From Actinomycetes bacterium (GTDB lineage: Bacteria > Actinomycetota > Actinomycetes > Propionibacteriales > Nocardioidaceae), in contig JAEWOG010000062.1 in assembly GCA_023460975.1 (NCBI GenBank), positions 19,413 to 83,412 on the forward strand: a stretch of DNA of 64,000 bases, read 5' to 3'. Positions within the stretch are counted from its first letter, which is position 1. Each line of letters starts with the position of its first letter. Below, one piece after another: positions 57,478 through 64,000 of the stretch. The translations under genes and the position numbers were made by a program. The notes beneath the pieces are model-generated. The model saw only the letters and a program-made list of their open reading frames with translations, had not been told where the DNA came from and searched no databases.

Positions 57478-58775
57478 GCGCAGTACTGAGCACCGGGTCC
57501 CGCGCCGCAGCAGGCGCCCGGTCCGCAGGGCACGGGCCGGTGCAGGCCCGGCAGGGTCGAGGCGCGGTGTTGCGCGACATCGTCGGCGGGTACGTCGCGC
57601 GCTCGGTGCTGCGCAGCGTGGCCCGGCGGGTCCCGGTCGAGTTCCGGCTCCCCGGCGGCGCGCGCCTGGCCGACGTGGCGGGTGAGCCCCAAGGAGCGGT
57701 GGAGATCGTTCGTCCGCGGCAGTTGTGGCGGCGGCTGGCCGCGAACCCCAAGATCGGGATTGGCGAGGGCTACACGGCCGGCGACTGGCGGGTCGCTGAG
57801 GGTCACGACCTCGCCGACACACTGAGGCCGTTCGCCGAGCGGATGACGAGCGCGGTTCCTGCGCCGCTGATGCGGCTGCGGCGACTCGTCGATCGCCCGA
57901 TGCCCCGCGCCCAGCGCAACACCCCTGACGGGTCTCGGCGCAACATCGAGGCGCACTACGACCTGTCCAACGCGCTGTTCGAGACCTTCCTTGACCGCAC
58001 CCTCACCTACAGTTCTGCGCTGTTCGATGACGCGGTCCCGTGGTCGGAGCAAGACCTCGCGGCGGCCCAGGTCCGCAAGGTCGAGGCGGTGCTCGACCTC
58101 GCCGAGGTCGGCGAGGGGACGCGGCTGCTCGAGATCGGTACCGGCTGGGGGACTCTGGCCCTCGCGGCGGCCAGGCGGGGTGCCCACGTCACGACGCTGA
58201 CCCTGTCGCACGAGCAGGCAGAGCTGGCCTCGGCACGCGTACGGGAGGCGGGGCTGGGGCACCTCGTCGAGGTCCGGCTCGAGGACTACCGCGAGGTGGC
58301 CGGCGAGTTCGATGCCGTGGTGAGTGTCGAGATGATCGAGGCGGTGGGGGAGGAGTACTGGCCGACGTACTTCGCCGCGATCGACGGCGTGCTCGCGCCC
58401 GGTGGTCGGGTCGCGATCCAGGGCATCGTGATGGCGCATGACCGCTACTTGGCCACGCGCCGCTCGTACGGCTGGATCCAGAAGCACATCTTCCCCGGCG
58501 GGCTGATCCCGTCGGTGCGCGCGATCGAGGAGACCACCTCGACGCACACCGGGCTGCGGGTGGACTCGGTGAGCGCGTTCGGGCTGCACTATGCCGAGAC
58601 GCTGCGGCGCTGGCGCGAGCAGTTCACCGCGTCGACCGCGACGGTGGCGGCGCTCGGCTTCGACGAGGAGTTCCAGCGCACGTGGGAGTTCTACCTGGCC
58701 TATTGCGAGGCTGGCTTTGCGTCCGGCTACCTCGACGTCGTGCACGTACGCCTCAGCCGCCCGATGGCCGCGTGA
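57474..58775 (+). CDS. Cyclopropane-fatty-acyl-phospholipid synthase-like methyltransferase
   Basis: The 433-residue SAM enzyme has an N-terminal lipid-binding region (KIGIGEGYTAGDWRV), the family motif NIEAHYDLSNALFETFLD and a SAM-binding LLEIGTGWGTLALAAARR. SVEMIEAVGEEYWPTYF and GIVMAHDRYLATRRSYGWIQKHIFPGG are also typical. Related enzymes methylate unsaturated phospholipid acyl chains to give cyclopropane, methyl-branched or furan-related lipids. Products cannot be told apart by sequence. Its place in a CarH-controlled operon suggests a membrane response to light. Confidence 0.92.
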   Translation: MSAVLSTGSRAAAGARSAGHGPVQARQGRGAVLRDIVGGYVARSVLRSVARRVPVEFRLPGGARLADVAGEPQGAVEIVRPRQLWRRLAANPKIGIGEGYTAGDWRVAEGHDLADTLRPFAERMTSAVPAPLMRLRRLVDRPMPRAQRNTPDGSRRNIEAHYDLSNALFETFLDRTLTYSSALFDDAVPWSEQDLAAAQVRKVEAVLDLAEVGEGTRLLEIGTGWGTLALAAARRGAHVTTLTLSHEQAELASARVREAGLGHLVEVRLEDYREVAGEFDAVVSVEMIEAVGEEYWPTYFAAIDGVLAPGGRVAIQGIVMAHDRYLATRRSYGWIQKHIFPGGLIPSVRAIEETTSTHTGLRVDSVSAFGLHYAETLRRWREQFTASTATVAALGFDEEFQRTWEFYLAYCEAGFASGYLDVVHVRLSRPMAA

Positions 58776-59542
58776 GCGTCGTGGATCTGCGCGGTGCCCG
58801 GGTCTGGCTCGTCGGCGCGAGCAGCGGGATCGGTGCTGCTCTGGCAGGGGAACTGGTCGATCGCGGCGCATCTGTCGCCATCTCTGCGCGACGGGCCGAG
58901 GCCCTGGCCGAGGTTGCAGGCGACCGCATGCTGCCCGTGGCGGTGGATGTCACCGATCCCGACGCCGTGGCCCGCGCCTGGGCAGACGTACGGTCCGGCC
59001 TGGGGGACGTCGACATGGTCATCTGGTGTGCCGGGGTGTGGCAGCGGTTCGACGCCCTTGCGTGGGACCGGGAGGTCTTCGCCGAGCACGTGCAGGTCAA
59101 CCTGCTGGGACTCAACAACCTGCTCTCGGTCGTGGTGCCGCCCCTGGTGGCGCGGCAGCACGGTCATGTGGTGGGGGTGGCGTCCGTGGCCGGCTTCCGC
59201 GGACTGCCGGGAGCGGAGGCGTACGGAGCCACCAAGGCGGCCCAGATCAACCTGCTCGAGGCGCTGCGGGGAGCCGTACGGGGGCGGGGAGTGCGCGTGA
59301 CCACCGTGTGCCCGGGGTTCGTCCGTACGCCGATGACGGCTGACAACACCTTCCCGATGCCGTTCATGGTCGAGCCCGAGGACGCGGCCACCGCGATCGC
59401 GGACGGGTTGGAGTCCGGGCGGGCGGTGATCACCTTCCCGTGGCGGATGGCACTGCTCATGGGAGCCGCCAGGTGCCTGCCGCCGAGGGTGTGGACCGCG
59501 CTCACGCGGACGCGAGACCGACGGCGGTCGGCGGCGTCCTGA
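58772..59542 (+). CDS. Short-chain dehydrogenase/reductase
   Basis: The 256-residue SDR has the NAD(P) motif VGASSGIG (near residues 13-20), the ISARRAEALAEVA strand typical of an NADP-preferring Arg pair, and the catalytic set with Ser in VASVAGF and Tyr-Lys in AYGATKAAQ (near 150-156). A CPGFVRTPM segment follows. It is the last gene of the lipid-modification operon (GTGA overlap). It may reduce or oxidise an intermediate of the methylated lipid (inference). Its 3' end overlaps the convergent MFS gene by 41 bases. Confidence 0.92.
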   Translation: MSVVDLRGARVWLVGASSGIGAALAGELVDRGASVAISARRAEALAEVAGDRMLPVAVDVTDPDAVARAWADVRSGLGDVDMVIWCAGVWQRFDALAWDREVFAEHVQVNLLGLNNLLSVVVPPLVARQHGHVVGVASVAGFRGLPGAEAYGATKAAQINLLEALRGAVRGRGVRVTTVCPGFVRTPMTADNTFPMPFMVEPEDAATAIADGLESGRAVITFPWRMALLMGAARCLPPRVWTALTRTRDRRRSAAS

Positions 59543-60908
59543 GATCGAGCCACGAGCTCACCGCAGCCACGGCCACCCACACGCCCGCGAGCAGCAGGAG
59601 CGTGCGCGCAAAGCCGGTCTCGCCGATGCCGCCGAGCAGGTGCATCAGGGGGATCACGATGGCGCTGCCGATGGTGAAGCCGGTGCTGCGCAGCACTTGG
59701 TTGAGCGCCATGGCGCTCCCCGTCTCGCCCGCGGGCAGGTGCGGCACCATGATCACCGCCATCGAACTGAACGTGAAGCCGCTGCCGATCCCGCCCACAC
59801 CCATCGCGAGCAGCACCGCCGCCAGGGAGTCGTGGCGCAGACCCATCAGGGCGCTCGCGGTGCCGAAGACCAGACAGCCCAGGGCGAGCTGGTGCCGCAC
59901 GCCCGCGCGCTCGCGCATAGCTTGGGCGAGGCGCGACCCGAGGACGGCCATGAGGCTGTACGGGACCAGTACCCACCCGGCCGCGGCGACCCCGAGCTCG
60001 AGACCCCAGTCCGCCTGCACGACGATGACGGCCATCGTCAGCAGGCTGTACATGCCGACGGCCGCCGCGATCGCGACGAGGTTGGGGTTGGCCAGTCCCG
60101 GGCGTACGGCCAGCCGCAGGTCGACCAGTGGGTTCGTGGCGCGCAGCGTGCGTCGTACGAACCAGGCCACCAGCACTGCGCCGATGGCCGCACTGAGGAG
60201 GGTCGTCGGGGAGGCCCAGCCCCACACGTCGCCGCGGCTGATCGCCAGCAGCACCCCGACGAGGCCGAAGCCCAACAGCGCGCCGCCGACCCAGTCGACC
60301 GCGCTCGGGGCAGCGCTGCGGCTGTGGGGGACGACCGCCACCGAGAGGGCGACCGTGGCGAGCATCAGCGCGGCGCCGAAGGCGTACGCTCCCGCGAGCC
60401 CGGCGCGGTCCGCGACCAGCGAGGTGAGCGGGTAGCCGAGTCCGGCGCCGACGACGGTCGTGACCGAGAGCAGGGCGAGGGCCCTGGAGGCGTGCGCGCC
60501 GTCGAACTCGTCGCGCGCGATTGCCAGGGCCACGGGGACCACGCCGAGCCCCAGCCCCTGCAGTGATCGTCCGGCCAGGAGCAGCCAGAAGTGCTCCGCG
60601 GGTCCGGGCGAGGCCGCCAGCGCCGACATCGCGGCGCCCGCGGCGACGAGGCAGAGGACGGCGAGCAGTGCCGTACGGCGCCGCCGACCGCTCGCGAACC
60701 GACCGAGCAGGGGTGTGGCGACCACGGAGGTCAGCATGGCCGCCGTCAACGACCACTGCGCGTCGGCCAGGGGGACGGCGAACTGCCGCGAGATGAGCGG
60801 CACCAGGGGAGCGCCAAGGCTGCTGACGACCGAGGTCACGGTGGTGATGACGACGAGCGTGAGGAGCAGCAGTCGCCCGTGAGCGTTCGCGGGTGGGGCG
60901 GATGTCAC
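59502..60908 (-). CDS. Major facilitator superfamily transporter (DHA2-like)
   Basis: The 468-residue protein has about 14 hydrophobic segments. It shows the MFS loop LLGRFASGRRRR, the motif RSLQGLGLGVVPVALAIARD and a motif-C-like VVGAGLGYPLTSLVADR. This layout fits the 14-helix drug/H+ antiporter group. It starts in an ATGA overlap with the TetR gene upstream, so a drug-efflux/repressor unit is likely. The substrate is unknown. Confidence 0.92.
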   Translation of the reverse strand: MTSAPPANAHGRLLLLTLVVITTVTSVVSSLGAPLVPLISRQFAVPLADAQWSLTAAMLTSVVATPLLGRFASGRRRRTALLAVLCLVAAGAAMSALAASPGPAEHFWLLLAGRSLQGLGLGVVPVALAIARDEFDGAHASRALALLSVTTVVGAGLGYPLTSLVADRAGLAGAYAFGAALMLATVALSVAVVPHSRSAAPSAVDWVGGALLGFGLVGVLLAISRGDVWGWASPTTLLSAAIGAVLVAWFVRRTLRATNPLVDLRLAVRPGLANPNLVAIAAAVGMYSLLTMAVIVVQADWGLELGVAAAGWVLVPYSLMAVLGSRLAQAMRERAGVRHQLALGCLVFGTASALMGLRHDSLAAVLLAMGVGGIGSGFTFSSMAVIMVPHLPAGETGSAMALNQVLRSTGFTIGSAIVIPLMHLLGGIGETGFARTLLLLAGVWVAVAAVSSWLDLRTPPTAVGLASA

Positions 60909-61600
60909 TGAGTGCGGAGTCCTTCGAGGGTGGTGCGCACGGCGTCGGCGACGGAGGCGAGGTTGCTGTCCGTTCGTACCACCACCACGGCCGCAGGTTC
61001 GCCGCGGTCCCGCTCGCCGGTCGGCCCCGACCCGGAATGGTCGTCGAACAGCGTGGTCAGGTACGCCATCGCCGCGTCAAACTCACGCAGGGCCACCGTG
61101 TCGCCGACCTCGCCGCGCAGCCACCGCCGCAGGACGTGGTTGTGGGCGGTGACCACGGCGTTGGCCATCAGTTCAGCCCTCAGGGCGCTGACGCCGGTGC
61201 CACCCATCCACTCGTGCAAGAACGTACGGAAGGTGCGCTGGTAGCGCTGCTGGCCGGAGATCTCCCGGGCGCGGAGTGCGGGGACGCTGCGGGTGAGTTC
61301 GTACCGGGTGCGGGCGCGGGCGCCTTCTCGCAGGTAGTGGAGGAGGACCAGGCGCGCGGCCTCGGTGACGGCGAGCAGTGCAGTGGCGTCGGTGGCCGTG
61401 GCGAGGCGGTCCTCGATCGCGCCCACGACGGCCGCGTGATCGGGGAAGATCACGTCCTCCTTCGACCCGAAGGCGCGGAAGAAGGTCGTCCGGCCCACTC
61501 CCGCGCGCCCCGCCACGTCGTCGACGGTGGTGGCCTCGAAGCCGCGCTCCTCGAAGAGCGCGAAGGCTGCCTCGATGAGGCGCTCGCGGGTGGTGCTCAC
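60905..61600 (-). CDS. TetR family regulator
   Basis: The 231-residue protein has a standard TetR domain at its N-terminus: RLIEAAFALFEERGFEATTV, then AGRAGVGRTTFFRAFGSKEDVIF. The C-terminal ligand domain is divergent. The GTG at 61600 is chosen because AAGGAT precedes it and the longer frame upstream runs through dispersed repeats. It leads the two-gene unit with the MFS gene and faces the dehydrogenase operon across a gap with TetR-type palindromes, so it may control both directions. Confidence 0.92.
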   Translation of the reverse strand: MSTTRERLIEAAFALFEERGFEATTVDDVAGRAGVGRTTFFRAFGSKEDVIFPDHAAVVGAIEDRLATATDATALLAVTEAARLVLLHYLREGARARTRYELTRSVPALRAREISGQQRYQRTFRTFLHEWMGGTGVSALRAELMANAVVTAHNHVLRRWLRGEVGDTVALREFDAAMAYLTTLFDDHSGSGPTGERDRGEPAAVVVVRTDSNLASVADAVRTTLEGLRTQ

Positions 61601-61615
61601 GTGGATCCTTTCCGT

Positions 61616-61763
61616 GCTGGTCGTGCCTGTCGAGACCCAGCGTGGTCGTTGGTCGAGCCTGTCGCGACCTGGGTGGGCTTCGACAGGCTCAGCCAGCGGG
61701 AGTGCGTTGGTCGAGCGTGGTCGTTGGTCGAGCGTGGTCGTTGGTCGAGCTTGTCGAGACCCA
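61616..61763. repeat. Diverged copies of the dispersed repeat in the TetR promoter gap
   Basis: Copies of GGTCGAGCCTGTCGAGACC type occur near 61616-61638, 61649-61671, 61677-61699 (reverse) and 61741-61762. Truncated TTGGTCGAGCGTGG units lie between 61706 and 61740. They fill most of the 275-base gap between the TetR and dehydrogenase genes. The operator region at 61792 lies outside them. Confidence 0.85.
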
Positions 61764-61791
61764 GCGGTGATGCCGATGTGCGCCCTGCCAT

Positions 61792-61826
61792 GGTACTGAG
61801 TACCGTAGCCACTGTATCGAGTACCA
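61792..61826. promoter_or_regulatory. Palindromic operators between TetR and the dehydrogenase operon
   Basis: GGTACTGAGTACC (61792-61804) is a perfect 13-bp palindrome. A related imperfect copy, TGTATCGAGTACCA (61813-61826), follows 21 bases downstream and about 50 bases before the dehydrogenase ATG. GTAC/GTACC half-sites are typical of TetR-family operators. Confidence 0.7.
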
Positions 61827-61875
61827 ATCGGTGCGCGCAGTTCTTGCCCCACACACTTCCCACAAGGAGATGCAC

Positions 61876-62721
61876 ATGCAGAAGGTCGGAGTCGTCGGCG
61901 GAGGCTTGATGGGCTCGGGCATCGCGGAGGTCAGCGCTCGCGCCGGCCTCGACGTGATCGTCGTCGAGTCGTCCGATGCAGCGGCTCAGGCCGCTCAGGG
62001 GCGCCTCGCGAAGTCGCTCGAGCGCGCGGAGAGCAAGGGCAAGATCGACTCGGCCGCAGCGGTGCTGGACAAGATTCGCGTGGTCACTGCTCTCGAGGAG
62101 CTCGCCGACCGCGACCTGGTCATCGAGGCCATCGTCGAGGACGAGGACGCCAAGACCGAACTGTTCCGCAAGCTCGACGCGATCGTCACCTCGCCGGACG
62201 CGATCCTGGCCTCCAACACCTCCTCGATCCCGATCATGAAGTTGGGCGTGGTCACCTCGCGCCCCGAGAAGGTGCTCGGCATCCACTTCTTCAACCCGGT
62301 GCCCGTGCTCAAGCTCGTCGAGCTGGTGCCCTCCATCGTCACCGCCAAGGACGTCACCGAGCAGGCGCGCACGTTCGTCGAGGGCACGCTCGGCAAGACC
62401 GCCATCGACTGCCAGGACCGAGCGGGCTTCGTCGTCAACTCCCTGCTGATCCCGTTCATCCTCTCTGCCATCCGGATGTACGAGTCCGGGTTCGCCTCCG
62501 CCGAGGACATCGACAACGGCATGGTTCTCGGCGCCGCCCACCCGCAGGGCCCGCTCGCGCTGGCTGACCTCATCGGTCTCGACACCACCAAGGCCGTCGC
62601 CGAGTCGCTGTACGAGGAGTTCAAGGAGCCCCTCTACTCCGCGCCGCCGCTGCTCAACCGCATGGTCGAGGCGGGCCTGCTGGGCCGCAAGGCCGGCCGC
62701 GGCTTCTACACCTACAACTGA
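61876..62721 (+). CDS. 3-hydroxybutyryl-CoA dehydrogenase
   Basis: The 281-residue enzyme oxidises (S)-3-hydroxyacyl-CoA with NAD, or acts in reverse. The N-terminal NAD motif VGVVGGGLMGSGIA, the ASNTSSIPI segment, the catalytic GIHFFNPVPVLKLVELV (His and the following Asn region), GFVVNSLLIPF and the C-terminal GRKAGRGFYTYN are all present. The ATG at 61876 has AAGGAG six bases upstream. It forms an operon with the acyl-CoA dehydrogenase 23 bases downstream, consistent with short-chain fatty acid or butyrate metabolism. Confidence 0.95.
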   Translation: MQKVGVVGGGLMGSGIAEVSARAGLDVIVVESSDAAAQAAQGRLAKSLERAESKGKIDSAAAVLDKIRVVTALEELADRDLVIEAIVEDEDAKTELFRKLDAIVTSPDAILASNTSSIPIMKLGVVTSRPEKVLGIHFFNPVPVLKLVELVPSIVTAKDVTEQARTFVEGTLGKTAIDCQDRAGFVVNSLLIPFILSAIRMYESGFASAEDIDNGMVLGAAHPQGPLALADLIGLDTTKAVAESLYEEFKEPLYSAPPLLNRMVEAGLLGRKAGRGFYTYN

Positions 62722-62744
62722 ACCCGTCTCGAGGAACCACACAC

Positions 62745-63908
62745 ATGAGCAACCCCGACTTCGACACCTACAAGCTCTCCGAGGACCACGAGGCGATCCG
62801 CGAGGCCGTACGTGAGATCTGCGAGGCCAAGATCGCGCCGTTCGCAGCCGACGTGGACGACCAGGCCCGCTACCCGCAGGAGGCCCAGGACGCGCTGATC
62901 GCCTCCGACTTCTACGCGCCCCACGTGGCGGAGGAGTACGACGGTGTCGGCGCCGACGCGCTGGCCACGTGCATCGTGATCGAGGAGGTCGCTCGGGTCT
63001 GCGCGTCGTCCTCGCTGATCCCGGCGGTCAACAAGCTCGGCTCGATGCCGCTCATCCTCGGCGGCTCCGAGGAGCTCAAGAAGAAGTACCTGACGCCGCT
63101 CGCCCAAGGCAAGGGCGGGTTCTCGTACGGCCTCTCCGAGCGCGACGCGGGCTCCGACACGGCCTCGATGAAGACGCGTGCGGTCCGCGACGGCGACGAG
63201 TACGTGCTGAACGGCCAGAAGTCCTGGATCACGAACGCGGGCGTCTCGGAGTTCTACACGGTGCTCGCCGTGACCGACCCCGACGGCAAGCGCGGCAGCA
63301 ACGTGTCGGCGTTCATCGTGGAGAAGTCCGACGAGGGCTTCACCTTCGGGGAGAAGGAGCGCAAGCTCGGCATCAAGGGATCCCCGACCCGCGAGCTCCT
63401 CTTCGACAACGTGCGGATCCCCGCCGACCGCATGATCGGCGAGCCCGGCACCGGCCTCAAGTTGGCGTTGCGCACCCTCGACCACACCCGCGTCACCATC
63501 GGCGCGCAGGCCGTCGGCATCGCTCAGGGCGCCCTCGACTTCGCCGTGGGCTACGTCAAGGAGCGCAAGCAGTTCGGCAAGGCCATCGCTGACTTCCAGT
63601 CGATCCAGTTCATGTTGGCCGACATGGCGATGAAGCTCGAGGCTGCCCGCCAGATGGTCTACGTCGCCGCCGCCAAGTCCGAGCGCGACGACGCCGACCT
63701 CGGCTTCTTCGGCGCCGCGGCCAAGTGCTTCGCCTCGGATGCGGCCATGGAGATCACCACGGACGCCGTGCAGCTGCTGGGTGGGTACGGCTACACCCAG
63801 GACTTCCCGGTCGAGCGCATGATGCGCGACGCCAAGATCACCCAGATCTACGAGGGCACCAACCAGATCCAGCGGCTCGTGATGGGGCGCTCGGTCCTCA
63901 AGGGCTGA
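62745..63908 (+). CDS. Acyl-CoA dehydrogenase, short/medium-chain type
   Basis: The 387-residue flavoprotein has the classical layout: an N-terminal helical domain (KLSEDHEAIREAVREICE), the FAD-binding strands FSYGLSERDAGSDTASM and LNGQKSWITNAG, and the C-terminal domain with RKQFGKAIADFQSIQFMLAD. AVQLLGGYGYTQDFPVERMMRDAK and the catalytic Glu in IYEGTNQIQ complete it. It oxidises a short acyl-CoA and passes electrons to ETF. It is co-transcribed with 3-hydroxybutyryl-CoA dehydrogenase. The chain specificity is inferred from the neighbour. Confidence 0.95.
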   Translation: MSNPDFDTYKLSEDHEAIREAVREICEAKIAPFAADVDDQARYPQEAQDALIASDFYAPHVAEEYDGVGADALATCIVIEEVARVCASSSLIPAVNKLGSMPLILGGSEELKKKYLTPLAQGKGGFSYGLSERDAGSDTASMKTRAVRDGDEYVLNGQKSWITNAGVSEFYTVLAVTDPDGKRGSNVSAFIVEKSDEGFTFGEKERKLGIKGSPTRELLFDNVRIPADRMIGEPGTGLKLALRTLDHTRVTIGAQAVGIAQGALDFAVGYVKERKQFGKAIADFQSIQFMLADMAMKLEAARQMVYVAAAKSERDDADLGFFGAAAKCFASDAAMEITTDAVQLLGGYGYTQDFPVERMMRDAKITQIYEGTNQIQRLVMGRSVLKG

Positions 63909-63916
63909 GCCCCGCT

Positions 63917-64000
63917 GCTGGTTGAGCTTGTCGAAACCCGCCGACCCGCTGGTTGAGCTTGTCGAAACCCGCCCCCGCCGCTGGTTGAGCTTGTCGAGAC
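63917..64000. repeat. Three tandem copies of the dispersed repeat at the window end
   Basis: Copies GCTGGTTGAGCTTGTCGAAA(CCC) start at 63917 and 63948, and a third (ending TTGTCGAGAC) starts at about 63979 and runs into the window edge. All are in the same orientation, directly after the acyl-CoA dehydrogenase stop. The array probably continues beyond 64000. Confidence 0.9.

Noticed and set aside
61601..61852. N-terminal extension of the TetR protein upstream of 61600
   Set aside because: The extension is translated dispersed repeat and operator DNA with no helix-turn-helix content; GTG 61600 has a ribosome site.

Overview
The window is high-GC DNA (roughly 70 %) with densely packed genes, frequent GTG starts, ATGA/GTGA stop-start overlaps, a mycothiol amidase gene (mca), a 13E12/DUF222 HNH gene behind a LexA box, DUF4307 and DUF2237 genes. 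All of this points to an actinobacterium, most likely of the Nocardioides/Propionibacteriales type; the genus is inference. The palindrome CGTACG is strikingly common, and a short dispersed repeat (core GGTTGAGCTTGTCGAAACC) clusters in several intergenic gaps.

Layout. 1-6.4 kb: the 3' part of dnaB, then small accessory genes, two gene remnants, an SOS-controlled HNH protein, an orphan AbiEi-like gene and msrA. 6.5-12.1 kb: a co-directional block metB, DUF202, glmL-like, AI-2E-type permease, ilvA, closed by a strong terminator against greA. 12.8-19.5 kb: DUF4307, mca, a TetR gene, a secreted PKD protein and two CNNM/CorC transport proteins. 19.8-27.6 kb: a TetR-controlled operon of an MMPL protein (carrying a decayed ABC-ATPase tail) and two YhgE/Pip proteins. 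27.6-36 kb: hemolysin III, a cis-prenyltransferase, a giant LuxR-type regulator coupled to a 41-residue ORF, two paralogous secreted META-like proteins and PIN-PhoH. 36.3-44.3 kb: a SWIM zinc-finger/DUF6493-like pair, a lysozyme-like exoprotein, a serine hydrolase, a BtuF-like protein and a rhomboid protease.

44.3-54 kb: the fused B12-dependent mutase icmF with its MarR regulator, an ABC exporter with its TetR regulator, an HSL-type hydrolase, thiolase and an enoyl-CoA hydratase/isomerase. 54-59.5 kb: the most interesting locus, a CarH/LitR-type B12 photoreceptor repressor (W-x9-EH and H-x-x-G motifs intact) and an SRPBCC gene, divergent from a tightly overlapping operon FAD oxidoreductase - DUF1365 - cyclopropane-fatty-acid-synthase-like methyltransferase - SDR, with tandem 11-bp direct repeats over the putative -35 box. 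59.5-64 kb: an MFS/TetR pair divergent from 3-hydroxybutyryl-CoA dehydrogenase and acyl-CoA dehydrogenase.

Two themes recur. One is short-chain acyl-CoA metabolism (thiolase, hydratase, dehydrogenases, IcmF). The other is cobalamin (IcmF, CarH-like regulator, GlmL-like ATPase, BtuF-like binder). No tRNA, rRNA, prophage or complete insertion sequence was seen.
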